Shown: positions 10,626 to 23,546 of the stretch, piece by piece
Position numbering within the stretch: position 1 is the stretch's first letter
Layout: each line of letters opens with the position of its first letter
Assembly (NCBI GenBank): GCA_038496675.1
Contig: CM076669.1
Span: forward strand, 7,528,719-7,592,718
DNA from: Rachycentron canadum
Taxonomy: Eukaryota; Chordata; Actinopteri; Carangiformes; Rachycentridae
Direction: 5' to 3'
Length of the DNA: 64,000 nucleotides
Notes under the pieces: generated by a model
Told to the model about the DNA's origin: nothing
The model's input: only the letters and a program-made list of their open reading frames with translations
Database searches by the model: none
Position numbers and translations under genes: made by a program

Positions 10626-13557
10626 TCTATCCTCATTCTTGTTACTAATACATAGCAAAACCAATCTGTGTTCAAAGAGCTCCTACAGTATAGTAGAGAC
10701 TCATGCTTTGCTGTGAGTGGTGACTGGACAGTGAACCAAGTGTAAACACTATTTTGAACAGTCAGATAACCTCCTTTAAGTCGATAATGAAAGACTAAGA
10801 GGTACTGAGTGAGTGTCTGGTGTGTCTTGTTTTTATTTGCTTATGGCACCACTGACGCTGTTAGCAGGTGACTTTTATCATAATATACTGCAGGGTTCCT
10901 TTAGGCTTTTATTGGAAAGTCAATAGATCTGTCTACATGTATAAACCCAGTAAAACTTAAGCTTTTCCAATCTTTCACTTTGCCAGAGATGCAGATATTC
11001 AACTTTTACTTTCCTTGTTCTGTACATGTCTATCTAACGACTCATTTCTGACCCCTGTTAGTGTATCCTTTTTAAATCAATACATACGCCTGCAGTGTGG
11101 TGAGATTATCCAGGGTTTCAGTGTTGAAGAACAACGATTTTATTGTCAAAACTTTAAAAAAAATCCATTGTTAAGAAAATATTTTCAATCACTTTTGTTA
11201 CTTAGAGTCAGAAAATATATGACTTTGTAATAAATCTGCAAAACCTCTGGCTTTCTGCCACGAGTGCCATAAATGTTTCCATTGTTGCATTTTTTTATTT
11301 GCATAGTGTAAATATGCTTTGCCTGAAGTTGAACAGTGTTTCATGAAAGATAAGGGGTTCTGGGAAGACAGACTTATTGAAAGACTCATGACATTAAGTA
11401 CATGAGGCATTTGACTGAAACATTGTCATTTGATAGTGGTGACGGCAAGAGAACTGGCGCCACCAACTGTTGATGAACCCAACACCACATTTTTTTGCAT
11501 TTTTTGCTTTTGAATATTTTCTGGAATCAACTGCAGATCTTTGGTTGTTGTATATGTGGCACACTGTACCATAGCAGCTTCACAAACTACTGTAAGAGGT
11601 GTCATGATTACAGGCAGGAATAAATGGATTTGAATAAATGGATTCCTGTGAGAATTTGCTGTTTACACCAATGTTATTAACTTTTATCTTTGAAATATAG
11701 TAGCGTGAAAGTCAAAAGTCATGGCTTTTCATAATTTGTAAATATAAATTCATTAACAATTAGGATGAAGCTGGTTAACATCTCTTTTTGTGTGTCTAAC
11801 AACACAACACAATGGAAGCTGCCGCTTATATCTACCAACATCACCGTGCCCCAAAGCCCCTCAAGACTCCACAACACAACTGGGAAAATGTTTCATGTAC
11901 TGATGACAATAAAACTGAACTATTTGGAAAGAACATACAGCACTATATATGGTATAAAAGAGGGTATAGTAGGGTGGAGGGACCCAACCATCCACAAAAA
12001 GATTTGACCATTTAAACACTGGGGTTTGGAAGTGAGCCTGCATTTCCGCCACTTGTTACTCTACTGCAGACCTTCAAACAACCTGGGGAAACCTTACCAT
12101 CCATCTGTACTGATAGGAATGGTCTGTGTATAGCATGCCAGAGGTCTTTAATGCGTGGTTGTGGTACATATGACCTGTTCTCTAACATGTATTAGCACGG
12201 AGAATCAGATTGATGCATATGAAAAGAGTCTACTGGACTCAGACAGCAGCAATATTTGATAAATAATTATCATTAAAAAAAAAACATATACGCTAAAGAG
12301 TTTATTCATATTCAAAGTCCTGGACTTCGTCAGGAAGTCAAAATGTGTTTTTCTTATTTTTTAATTAGAGGGATAATGGATAATATCCCGTGTCACAATA
12401 TTTGCCACAGGCCACTAGCTGCTATCCTTATTTTTTCTGAGCAAAGGTTTTATGTTGTTGCTTTCCAACAAACCTAAAAGTCTCTTTATCATGGCAGCTG
12501 GCTAATAAGAACCTTATTTACAGACAAGCATCTGTAGACTTGCACAGTTAGTTTTTGTTCATGGCATTAAGCACAGTGTCTCAACTGTGGGATATTTCTG
12601 GCTCTTAATATATACTTTATTGACCAGGTCCTGCTAGACATCTGAATTCACAAATGCAGATGTACCGCCAGACCACCTTTACATGCTATATATGTGATTA
12701 TAAATTATAAAGGCTTAGCCTCCTCTGTCATTATTCCCTCTTGAATATAAGTAATATTTATAGAAGATGTGACAACAAATTAAAACAGTGTCTCTGCTGT
12801 GCAACCTCAATGTTCCCAGCTTATTGAAATTTATCCCTCAGTACATACCGACTTTGTCAGAATCTGCAATGGGGTGTCAAAACCATCCAGTGCTCTCCAA
12901 AATTTTTTCTCTAAATTTCTGAGACAGTAACAATTGAACCATGATTATTACTCTGCACAACATGTCACCTCCATCTTAGAAACAAACTGCTACAAGATAA
13001 CCACAGTGTCAGGATTTCTTTGTATCAGTGTCTGAGGGAGACTCAAGGCTGCTCATTTCATATGTTTAAAGAAAATTACACTTTATTCAAGAAGCGTATT
13101 AAATAATGACTAGATTTCACAGTTATTTAACACCATTAACATCCTTTTCTCACTTCATGCAAAATATAAATAATGTTGTGTCCCTTGCATCAAGTTATAT
13201 TTGTAAGATAGAGACCTTGAGTCAATAATTTATTACTAAATACACTTATTTAATTTGTCTTTTACAAATTTAATTTGTGACATATCAGCAACCAGTGTTT
13301 GACCAATCACAATTAACCTTGAGAGCAATCCAGTGATCTAGGAGCACACAATGTGTCTTTGAATTCCTTATCTTTGCTCTGATAAAATACATTGTTCTGC
13401 CGTAATTTTCCATTTTGAACCTTTATGCCTAAAAAAATTGTGCCTGCCAGTAAACAAGCATCTGCATTACATGTAGGTGTCTGCTGAAAATATGAGTTTA
13501 ACTAGGTCCCTACTGTAAGATGCACAATAGGCTATTCAGTGACAATTACTTCAAAAT

Positions 13558-13593
13558 GTAATAATAATAACAATAATCATAATAATAATAATG
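13558..13593. repeat. (AAT)n imperfect microsatellite
   Basis: ATAATAATAA units are interrupted by CAATAATC. Confidence 0.85.
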
Positions 13594-13734
13594 AATAGCT
13601 TGTATTGAATTATTTTTCTGTCATTCCATATTTCATGGCCTTTTATCTATCTTTAACTCTCCCTGTTGATATGGGGCAGCATTCGGCCTCTTTATATGCA
13701 CACACACGTACCCATACACACCAGTGTGCCTGAA

Positions 13735-13985
13735 TTCTCTGGCAGTCTGTAAATTCACGGGGGAGGCAGAGGAGGGGAGAGAGGCCATTGGGACATGCAA
13801 ATGTAAACATGTTTCCCCACCGGTGCCCATTGTCAGTTCTCATTTCATCCAGCAGCAGGCCCCCTGGGCCAATTAGGGCACAGGGCTGCGCTCCTAAAAG
13901 CGATGGGATTGGCCCGTCACTAGAAACCCTCTCCCTTGTGTTGACATTAGGGAGGAATAATAAGGGAGACTGGTGGGAGGTGAGC
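13735..13985. promoter_or_regulatory. candidate conserved enhancer block
   Basis: This GC-balanced island in AT-rich DNA contains a POU octamer ATGCAAAT (13795-13802) abutting a forkhead site TGTAAACA (13802-13809), then CCATTGTC (SOX-like) and CCAATTAG (13869-13876, homeodomain). Tight packing of such sites is typical of developmental enhancers. No coding potential is convincing. The call is by motif reading only; conservation has not been tested. Confidence 0.35.
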
Positions 13986-16784
13986 AGAGCAAAGGAATGT
14001 TTCAATTACTGAAAGGAGAGAGTTAAAGGCATTATAACATACTGTACTCCTCAAACTACTGTGTTACCTTCTTTAAGTAAATCAAGCATCACAAAAGTGA
14101 GAAAACGGTCTACATCACACATATTCCCCAGTGAAAAACATATCTCACACTATCTCACAATTGCTCAGTGTCACATCAACAGAGCTCATATATTCATATT
14201 TTGAATTGGGAGATTGATTGATTTTTTTTATTATTTATTTATTTTTTACTTTCATTCAGATAATGCAGGAATGAAGCATGCCGTGATGGGGGAGCAGTTT
14301 AGGAGGGTTAGAAAAATCCAAAGAAATGAGGGAGAGAGCCTCCCACGGCAACTGTAAGTGGATAAGAATAATAATTTCAGGAAGTCTTATACAAATATTG
14401 TTTTTGCTTGAATCACATGAAGACTGGTATCCCATAAAAATGGCTCAATAGGTTGTTTGTGCATGCAGCTGAATGACCTTATTATGTTCTATTGAGTGGC
14501 AAAAGCCCAAAAATAACATGTTTACACTTAAGTCACAAAATCTTTATAATGGCTTCATAGAGCAAAAGAGTAAGTCAGGTGCTGTTGTAGCGGCCAAGTC
14601 GGTAGGCAGGAAGTCACTGCATTATCACTCTGTAACCATAACCAGTCCTTTACCATAGCATTGTCACATCATCAAGGTTAATGCGTTAATTAGTTTTCAA
14701 TAGTCATTTTCAACCTTATAATAATTCTGTGGGATGCTAATTCAGCAAGTGCTAATATGGGCCATATCAGAGAATAGCGACAAACAACCTCCAGGTTTGT
14801 TTAGGTTTGAGGATGAGCGACTCACTTCAACATCTTTAACTGCCTTCTTTCATCATTTGTCTAATTATCGTCACAAACTAATCTAATCTATGTCTGAACA
14901 TGGCAAATTGAGGGTTTTTTGGTGAAATATGTAAAAAGTAAAAATGATGTTATTAGAGATAAGGAAAAGTGCTGTCATCTGTTGCTCTGTGTCAGCTAGT
15001 TCTTGCCCTGGTGGTGTGCCATTTTTCCCTCCATCCACTCCATAATGTATTACATAGCCAAGAGGGGGGGAAAGCAGAGAGGCTCTGGGATGGTTTCCAA
15101 AGAACTCATGCTATCCGTTGAAATGAACTGGAAGAAAATAAGATTTAACTGCTGCAGTGCAATTTATGCTTGTGTGGCTACTATTCAACCCAGTCTTTCA
15201 GTGAAGATGCTCTAAAGATCCAGTGTAAGCAAACTGCCCAGCACCAAACAACAGACATATTATTAGCAATGTGTCAGCTAAAGAGCCCGAATGGAGTGAA
15301 AAGAGAGTGACTTTAGACTTAAATTTATAAAATCATGTATCTGATAATGTGCTGTATGTGGAAAATGTATCTGTCAACTGTGTCTTAATGTCATTATTGT
15401 GTTTTGTCAATGCTGCCATTAAAAATGCCCAATAGAAAAAAAATCAATAATTGCAGGTTTAAATAGTGTAAAAATGCCATTTCACTGTATTTCAAACTCA
15501 CAATGGCCTCAGTTCAAGGGCAAATGATTATTCATAGACCCTGACTAAAGCACTCTCATTCATTTATTTGCAACCTAATTTTGTTTCTCTGTTGGGTTCA
15601 GTATGAGAAAGTCACACATTCTTCTTATGTAAATCTGGAGGTCTCAACTTGTCCAAACATTTAGTGCTTTTATTGCTACCTCAGCAAGTAAATGACAGTG
15701 GGTAAAAGACAGGGATGAGTCAAATGGGGAGAGAAGCAGAGTAAGGAGTTGGAAGAGAGAAAGTTGCAGCCATGAGACTTAGAATCATGTTGTCCTGTTG
15801 TCTCTGGACCAATGCCATTCCCACCACACCGAACTATGACCTATTATATCTGAATAAACTCCCTGGCTTAGTGCCTGTTGTGGCCAGAAACTATAGGCAT
15901 AGGGAATAATGACTGCTAATGCAGGCCCACCACGTGGACAGATTCACTACAGCCAAGCACAACCAGCTAATGATGACAGTGAACCTCCATGCTCACACTT
16001 GATCACACAAGCATCTGTAAGATCCCAAGTCCCTTGAATCAACAAGGTGAAACTATTTAGTGTGAATGCCATGCATGTTGCATCTTTACTGGATCATCTG
16101 GTGCATTCTTACTATTGAAATAGCAAAACTAGGTTAAATGTGTCGTTATATTTGCAGTCTCCCACATTTTTTTAATTAAGAGTTTAAAATCCTCTTGCAT
16201 ACGTGCTAAGTCTTGTTCAATTGAGCTAAATTACGACCTTCCTTGGGGTGAACAGAAAAAAGCAGTGTGGTTATAACCATTGGTAATTGGAAGGAAGATG
16301 ACTAAATGTAGCCCCAGACATACCAATCCTGTGATCTATCTGAGATCTTTACTGCCAAATCATTGAACAGTGCATTGTCTAAATGCAGCAAGAGAGGAAG
16401 GAAAATTGGTTACATGTTATCTTTAATCCAACTTAGAAAGCTAACTGTCCTAAATGTTTTAAGTACTTTTTCAGCAATCAGAGTGATATAATCTGTAAAA
16501 AAGCATGACTGCAGTGAGGTCATAACTGACCATTGCCCCTTTTACTGTTGCTATGCTTGTGGAGCTCTTTTGAATTTGTAAAAAAACTGGTTTTACACAG
16601 AACGTAGTTTTAGCATTCCATAATTGTTGGTCATTATTTCATATCATTTGGTAGTACAGATTCTAGGAAAGCAAGGTTTATTGAATTTAACCCGATTCAT
16701 CTGATATGATTTTCTTTCTGAAGAAAATGTCAAATAACACAGTGTTAGTGTCAGTGCAAGTACAGGTAATAACTGGCTTACAGG
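13986..16784. other. intergenic, nothing recognised
   Basis: This is AT-rich DNA with short ORFs lacking coding character and no repeat I could name. Confidence 0.55.
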
Positions 16785-16950
16785 GGCATCCTGATGGCTC
16801 AGCTGGGAAAGGCATGTACCATGGAACCACAATGTCCTCGGTTTAAATCTGGCCTAGAACCTTAGTCACATGTAATTTCCATCTCTCCAAGCCTTTTCTT
16901 CCACTCTGTCTATTGGTTGTGTTTTTTCAGTTAATGAAAAAAAATGTCAG
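16785..16950 (+). mobile_element. tRNA-derived SINE remnant
   Basis: A Pol III A box (TGGCTCAGCTGG, 16795-16806) is followed 34 bases later by a decayed B box (GGTTTAAATCTGG, 16840-16852). This is the tRNA-like head seen in fish SINEs. A tail with CCATCTCTCC...TTCCACTCTGTCTATTG and an A-rich end (16936-16944) matches the usual layout. The acceptor stem does not fold well, so it is not a functional tRNA. Confidence 0.6.
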
Positions 16951-19900
16951 AGAATGTAATGTTAAAACAAAAACAGATTCAAAAAGAGAATATATGGTGA
17001 GTGAGTATGAGAATTCAAGACTGACTGTAAATGGTTAGTGGGGATGCAGATACAGTATCTTAACCTCTTAATTTGTCAGCAGGAAGAAGGATCACCATTT
17101 ATCTAAACAATGAATAAGTGTGGTATGAATTCAGTTTGCCGTTTTGTGTATCACATGCTATCTTGTGACTCAGAGGATAAACAGAGTTTTTCTCAAGTCA
17201 TCATTATTTGTGTGACTTTGGTGAATCATTTTGACACACAAATTTCCATGTTGTGACATTTGGTCACAATGACAGGATCACCATCTGCTTAGATATAAGT
17301 TACATTTTTAGGCAGTGAAGATGCTATTCATAAGTATTACTTCCAATTACTGTAGTTTACTTTACTTTTATGGGGCACTTCACAGTAATTCACAGTAATA
17401 TTTCACAAGAGAAAACATATCCGCTTCACTTCCTGACTGTTGCCTATTATTCTAACTTTCAGGTGGTTATAGAAATGGATGGGAAATTTGATAAGTTGCT
17501 TTGCTGGGAGTTATGAAAAGATCAATACCATTGAGTTGTCTGGGGGTACAACCAGAAGCCAGTTACCTTAGTAGAGCATAGGATGTGAAACAGGAAAAAC
17601 ACTGGTAACAGCTCCCTCAGAAAATCTCTACATTTGGAGATACATGGTTTTCTCAGGGAATAAAATCTAATTAGAGTGACAGGCTTTTGAGTGTGGGGCT
17701 ATTCTGCTGCTTGTTTGTAACCGCAGAGTTCAGCAACATCCAACTGCAGTAAGTCAAAACCCTTAATTATAATTAGAAAGACCCTCTGTGCACACTGTGT
17801 CTGTGTGTTATAGATGTGGGATCCTATGACCAGCCTATGTGCAATTTTCATGAAATGATTAATCCTTCACCATCATCTTTTTTTCTTCCCTGCTCCTCTC
17901 TGCCCACCGTGCCTCTTTCCCCCCTAAATTACTTTTGTTGATAATGCAATCGCAGAAACCTTTGACTCCCACACAAGCTGCTGTGAATCATAATGTTGGT
18001 TCTAGGAGGCATGCAGGCAGAGTTTGTAGAATAATGGCAAGTGGGTGGAAAGATGGGTGGGTGGGAGAGCGGGTAGGGGGTCTGCATCTAACTGTGCTGA
18101 GGAGCATTGTTCATAATTTATGTGTATCTTCCACACACACCCCTCCCATCTCTTTCTTGTCGTTGTCTGTGGGAGGAGTGTTGGGAATGAGTGCATGCGT
18201 TGTGCATGTGTGTATGTGCATGCCTGTGTGCGTGTGTGTGTGAGCAGAGGTTGTCAGGGCCAGCCAGGTCTGTTCCAGGATATTTATAGCTCTCATTAGA
18301 CACATCCCGCTAAAGCCAGGGTCACAGCACAGTGAGGTGAAAACTAAGAGACTCACTTGTCTCACACTAGCAAAACACTCAGACTGCAGTACACTACCTG
18401 ATTTTAATCTGTACCCACAGCAAGCACATGAATACAGTGTATAATACCACACTGTTAGCCTCAACCTCAAACAGCAAATCTCACTAGAATCCCTATCCTC
18501 AGAATCAGAGGCTTCCTCCAAAAGCATATTTTAAGCCCATTTCTGTATGTCAGCAGATTTACACATAAATACACTGTCTGAGCCGATCATCTGTTCAATC
18601 TGTCTGCTTGAGACATCCCAGCATGCATTTGGTGCAGCAGGTGGCCAGTGGGTGTAGGGTGTGAGGGGAGCCTGTTATAGTTAAAAAGACATGATGGAGA
18701 GAATTGAACCAAATACACACTCACACGCCCACATAGGCGGTGGTGTAGTAAATCCTCTGTGAGACTGGTACAAAGGGTGTTGATGATGTCCCTCTGCTTC
18801 TAGACTGAAGAACAGAGATAGATTTCCTGTTTCTTATCATTCAGTTGTCATGGCAACAAGTGCCAAACCCCAGATACGTGCTATTTCTGGCACAATAAAC
18901 AAGTAAAAATCAAATCTAGACAGAAAAAAATCCAAAGAACATAAATAATTTTACTTGTAAAATTTTAAATCAATGAATGAATTAATTATTAATTTGCACT
19001 GAAAAGAGAAGAAATTAAATGACTTCAGTAAAGTCTTGTCTGCAATTGCCATGTGTACATGGATGGCAAAACCCAACGGGGGGGTCACACTGGTATAAGC
19101 CTGTATGATTCGATAGTTGTGTGCAAGACCCAGAAGTCACTCTGAAGGCAAGCAATGGTGGCTTAAATTTGATTCAGTGGCCATAGCCAGTGGAAGGCTG
19201 ATCAAAGACCAGACACACTTCTGCATTTTCGACCATCTGTAATGGGTTTAGGTGACTCTGTTTAATGTGACCACTCCCTTTGGTTTTCCAAATGTTTTTG
19301 CAATGTTTATTTTGGATTTTATACTAACTAAAATGTAGGGCTTGATGCTGCTCATCATTATGCATGGGAGTTAATCCTGAAGTTACTGTTGCTCATTTGA
19401 CCTTTAATCATAAACATCTTGATGATTTATCAGTTTATGTCTCTTGATGATAATGCTTGTTGTAATTCATCCTCTGCTTAATGCACAAACACACACACTG
19501 ACTGACAGACTCCTAGGCTAGCATATCTCATAAATCATTCATTGTCATATTAAAATGACCTTGACCTCTATCTGTAGATAAACAGGATAGCTGTAGGCTA
19601 TCTGAGTATGGTGAGGGTGGATAGATTTCCTAGAGGAGAAAGATACATTTGTGTGGACATGATGGAGGCTTATGTGCAGAGTCAGACAAAAGAAACAAAA
19701 AAAATGTGCTTATAAATGAGAAAGTGTGAGATCAGATTTATTTTGTGGCATTTTTATCATTTGTGACTTGGTTGCTCAAGGTCATTGAGCATCATGGCAT
19801 TTGCATCAATCAAGTTGCAAAATGTCAATGCAATTTTTCTTTAGAGGTCTCTTTATATTCTTAGGTTTCTCTAATTTTATCTCTATGTGTATCTTTACTG

Positions 19901-22560
19901 TTGTGGTTGACTCACTACTCCCAACAAGTCAACTGGAAAGACATATATGTTTGTGTTCACAGTTTTTTTCCCCTCAACTGTCCAAAGAAATCTGTATTAC
20001 CAGGTTTAAATTTCTAATTTAATGACATAATGCATATCCCTGTTCTTGAACGAGTTGCAATGCAAGTTTAGTTTTTTTTCTATGCATAGTCCTATGATCA
20101 CAAGTCCAATGCTAGCTTTTTACCTGGAGCGCGTAGCTTTAGCCTCTTTCTTTTTACATTAACAAACATCATGTATGTAGCCATCATACATATTTAAGAC
20201 CATTTTACAAGGTAAGATAACAAATCGACCAGAGCTAATAATAAGAACACATAACTTTAGCCTTTTCCTATATAATAAATCATGTATATAGCCATCATGC
20301 ACATATGTATTCATTCATTCATTCAATAATATTGCTGTTTTAAGTTGTTTCTACTGTCTCTAAGCTGCCATAAGTGAGTGCAGCTTTGCAGGCTTAAGTT
20401 TACATCATGCTCACATCATGTATATCCCTAAATACAGTTGTATTTAAATGGATAAAATAGATTAAATTTAATAGGCTAAATGCTAATTAGCATAATTTAT
20501 TAGTGATAAAAGGGAACGGTCAATAAGCACTTTGAAATGCAAGGTTTCAAAGGAACATGAGACAACAATCAGGGTTCAAAGGTGGCCAAAGGATGTGTAT
20601 TCATGTTGCAGGTGCCCCTATCAATGATAATTATTAATAATACAGAATTACTTCATATGTAAATTAGAACAGCCTAAGAAATCATCTCTTTATTACCAAA
20701 CACAGAGAGGTATTTATAAGAATAAAAAATTTAACTATTGTATGTTGAATTTGAAATACACTGCTTAATACCTCAATGCAACTTATTTGTCTCTTTAAAA
20801 AGGTCACGAAAATGATGCTCATTACTCAAAGAGGGAATATTTGCAAGAACGTTTTTTGCAAAACACTCAGTAAATGTTGAAGTCTGAGGTATAAACCATC
20901 GAGAAATCGACCTTTCTCCACTGCCTAGACTGAGAGATGATGCATGATGTGCTGTGAACAACACTAAGCCAGGAGTCAGACCAGAAATGGGAGTGAACGT
21001 GTAGCAGACAATTTGCATTGTGTTGGAGGTTCTCAGATAAATATACCCCAAACCACTCTAAATCCAACAATGAACAGCCGATGGTTCTATCATTGTTTTG
21101 CAGCTATAATCTTTGGACTTATCCACAAGCTGAAAACACATGCACATAACTGTGAATTTTGATTAGTAAATCTGCAGCAATTATCAATTCCAAACTGTAA
21201 TTTCTTGACTTTTTGAGAGTCTCCTACCTTGTTCTGCTCCTCAAATAGCTCAGCAAAGCTAACAGTTTGAAGTGAATACACTGACTTTAAAATCAATGCA
21301 TGTATCCTATTACAGTCCATGAGACACTCTCTCAGTGAAACTGAGGACATCCCTTGTTCAAAGGCACCCAGAGCCTTTGAGAGACCATGAGGGAAACAGA
21401 TGTCCACAAGAAAGTGCCTGTACTTACAACACAATGAACAGTCTGTCATCCGTGTATGCCCTCTGGTGGTAGATTCCATGAAATCTGCTCAGTGGATACA
21501 AGGGACTCATTATGTCAGCATCTGCAATCCAATGCTACACAAGATAATGATTTCTCCTGAGATTATGTCAATTATTGAGAAATAAATCGAAAATCTCTTT
21601 AAAATGTAATTGCAATGTGTCTGTTTTTCCCCCACAGCATGACGTCATATTCCTGTAGGATGTTGATTAATTCACTGAATTGTATCCTGATAGCATTATC
21701 TTAGATTTATACTATATACTACAGTGTAACATTAGTTTATTATATTTCCACAAGATGACTGGTGCAGAGTGGTTGTGTGTTCTGTTTTATGACATGGATT
21801 TAACTCTGTTATAAAAATAACAGGCCACATAGAGGATGTTGCCTGAAATTGACACAGACAGATGAAATACAAGAAGTTATATTCGTTTGGTTCCTTTTGC
21901 ACCAAAAGGTGACTTCATGTTGTAATTTTGTTTTAAATATTTAACACATAATACTCATTCTCAGTATGAAATCAGTATTGTTTCATAAAGCCTTTTTAAA
22001 TTCTATTGAGATTCATAAGAAGACCCCAACAACTGACAGGTGTGTTGCAGGATTATGAGACAAAAAAGGCCACAGTCAAGCAATAACCTATTAGAATTAT
22101 CACCCCTATACCAACCCTGTTTTGTATTTTTGGTTAAAAATTGGGAATGGCTTCTGAAGCTGATTTGGTGTAACTAAACTAACTAAAGGCTTCAATCAAT
22201 GAGTAGTATGTCAATTATGAAGTCAACTATGAAATGAAAGTATGACAAACAATAAATAAAAATAATAATAATATTGGCTACATCCATTATAGTAGCAACA
22301 ATATTCTATAGAAGTATGGCGACTCAAAGTGTTCAAAATAAATAAATAACTAAAATAAATAAATATGACATTATGACATCAGAATCAGGAAATTGGAAAA
22401 CAGTTATAACAATTTAATATTATTATTTTCAACTCAATTGTAATGAAATTTAAAAGTCTATTTCTATTTAGGCGTTATTTCTTTTTTTTTTTTTAATGCC
22501 GCTTTTCATCACAGTGTCTGTCAATAGGCAAAGTAAACCAAGATGTTAAAATCTGTATCT
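16951..22560. other. intergenic, nothing coding recognised
   Basis: No gene is visible. The stretch includes a TG-rich tract (about 18205-18242), a MEF2-like ATATTTATAG near 18280, and the local duplication listed separately. The ORFs at 21090-21479 and 18111-18527 (minus strand) have no family likeness or codon bias. Confidence 0.55.
20134..20308. repeat. diverged local direct duplication
   Basis: Copy 1 (20134-20196) and copy 2 (20252-20308) share CTTTAGCCT, then ATCATGTATRTAGCCATCAT (R = G or A), in the same order, about 118 bases apart. A third partial match (CATCATGTATAT) lies near 20414. Confidence 0.5.
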
Positions 22561-22649
22561 GTGAAGTGATCAAATCTGCTGAGATTTTATTTGGCCTATT
22601 TATTGTTGCGAATTCAATAGCAATAACGTTTTGTATGTGTCATTCCACA

Positions 22650-22666
22650 CCAGTAGGTGGCAGCAC
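22650..22666 (+). promoter_or_regulatory. CTCF-like site upstream of the CpG-rich gene
   Basis: CCAGTAGGTGGCAGCAC fits the core consensus CCASYAGRKGGCRSY at every position. It lies 384 bases upstream of the start codon of the 170-residue gene, at the left edge of the CpG-rich block. Confidence 0.55.
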
Positions 22667-23033
22667 CGTCACGCAGCCCTATCGCCAGTTTCGGAAACCG
22701 AGAGGATTATGGGTGTTTTCTCTCGTACAAAGCAACGTGACTCCTACGTTGTAACGTACTTTTGCTCGGAGGAAAGTTCGTGTAGGACGTGTCACTTGAG
22801 CGCCGACGTTTTAGCTAACAATTGCTGTATTTTATAGACTTTTTTTCCCCTCCCCCTCTTTATATTTTGTTAGAAAGGGCTGTCGCTGTCTGTGTTTGCC
22901 CTTTTTAAGAAAAGTTGCTCTTGAGCGAGAAGAAACAAAAACCGCCAAGTCACTCTTCCGGAATCGACATTTTGTTTTTTTCCTCGTCGGTTGATTTTTA
23001 TTTTATTTTTGGTTGGATATGTGTGTAGAAACA
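22667..23033 (+). promoter_or_regulatory. probable promoter and 5' UTR of the CCER1/HEXIM-like gene
   Basis: The stretch is CpG-rich against an AT-rich background. It has a TATA-like TTTATATT at 22859-22866, a run of GTCGCTGTCTG about 25 bases later as a plausible start region, and an ETS-type CTTCCGGAA at 22955-22963. A CRE-like GACGTGTCAC is near 22787. No splice sites are needed to reach the ATG. The start site is inferred, not observed. Confidence 0.5.
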
Positions 23034-23546
23034 ATGGATACCAGGTCGAAACGCATCAACTCCAACTATCTGCTGCGCAAAACCGGGAAACCTGGATCTA
23101 AACTTCGGTGGAAGCTCCTCCGTGTGTCCGCGGAAGTGGACGAGGCTGCCAAACCGTCCCACCCCACTGCTGTGAGGGCGACCGTCCGAAAATGCCTCCA
23201 CCGGGAACAAAAGCGGGCGCAGCTGGCCAAGCTCGTCAAAGTCCTGGGAGACGTGGGCAAGAAGGAGAAAAGGGAGTCCGTGTATGAGGAAAGTCCCGCT
23301 GCGGCCTACGTGAGTCGTCACCCACCAGGGGCAATGGCGCCGGAAAACACCACGCAGTACTTAATGAGTACCGTGTATGAAGACATGAAGAAAACCGACG
23401 TCCAGTCAGGTCCAGTTACATCTGCACATCTGTATGGCGAATCCATGTCGCCCCGGAGTGTTTACGCCGCCCTGGACTCCGATTATGAAAGCTGTCTTGC
23501 TTTTCAACAGAGGGACTTTGAGGAAATGTTTGACCTGTGTTGGTAA
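23034..23546 (+). CDS. CCER1/HEXIM-like NTTQ-motif protein, single exon, 170 aa
   Basis: The ORF is intact and GC-rich. The ATG at 23034 is in a strong Kozak context (ACAATGG); an in-frame ATG at 23019 is weaker and would add five residues. Residues 1-82 are strongly basic (SKR, LLRK, KLRWKLLR, REQKRAQ, GKKEKR), suggesting nuclear entry and nucleic-acid or cofactor contact. Residues 103-111 (PENTTQYLM) followed by VYEDMKK resemble the NTTQ...YEDM segment of CCER1 and the PYNTTQFLM segment of HEXIM1, which in HEXIM1 is needed to inhibit P-TEFb. Residues 158-170 (QQRDFEEMFDLCW) form an acidic-hydrophobic C-terminus resembling HEXIM FLQRDF. There is no signal peptide, membrane segment or long coiled coil, and it lacks the Glu-rich tail of mammalian CCER1. 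That it is a gene is well supported; family assignment is from memory and moderate; function is unknown. Confidence 0.75.
   Translation: MDTRSKRINSNYLLRKTGKPGSKLRWKLLRVSAEVDEAAKPSHPTAVRATVRKCLHREQKRAQLAKLVKVLGDVGKKEKRESVYEESPAAAYVSRHPPGAMAPENTTQYLMSTVYEDMKKTDVQSGPVTSAHLYGESMSPRSVYAALDSDYESCLAFQQRDFEEMFDLCW

Larger units (their letters stand above)
8842..13734. other. intergenic, microsatellite only
   Basis: No gene is visible. A remnant at about 9000-9110 has GTTTGATCCC...CAAGCAAGACACTCC, which resembles the tail of a fish interspersed repeat, but it is too diverged to name. The rest is unique-looking AT-rich DNA. Confidence 0.5.

Noticed and set aside
16795..16870. tRNA gene
   Set aside because: A and B boxes are present, but the B box is decayed and the cloverleaf stems do not pair; better a SINE.
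22998..23321. 107-residue minus-strand ORF opposite the 170-residue gene
   Set aside because: It is a shadow frame; the + strand frame is longer, has a strong Kozak start and recognisable motifs.
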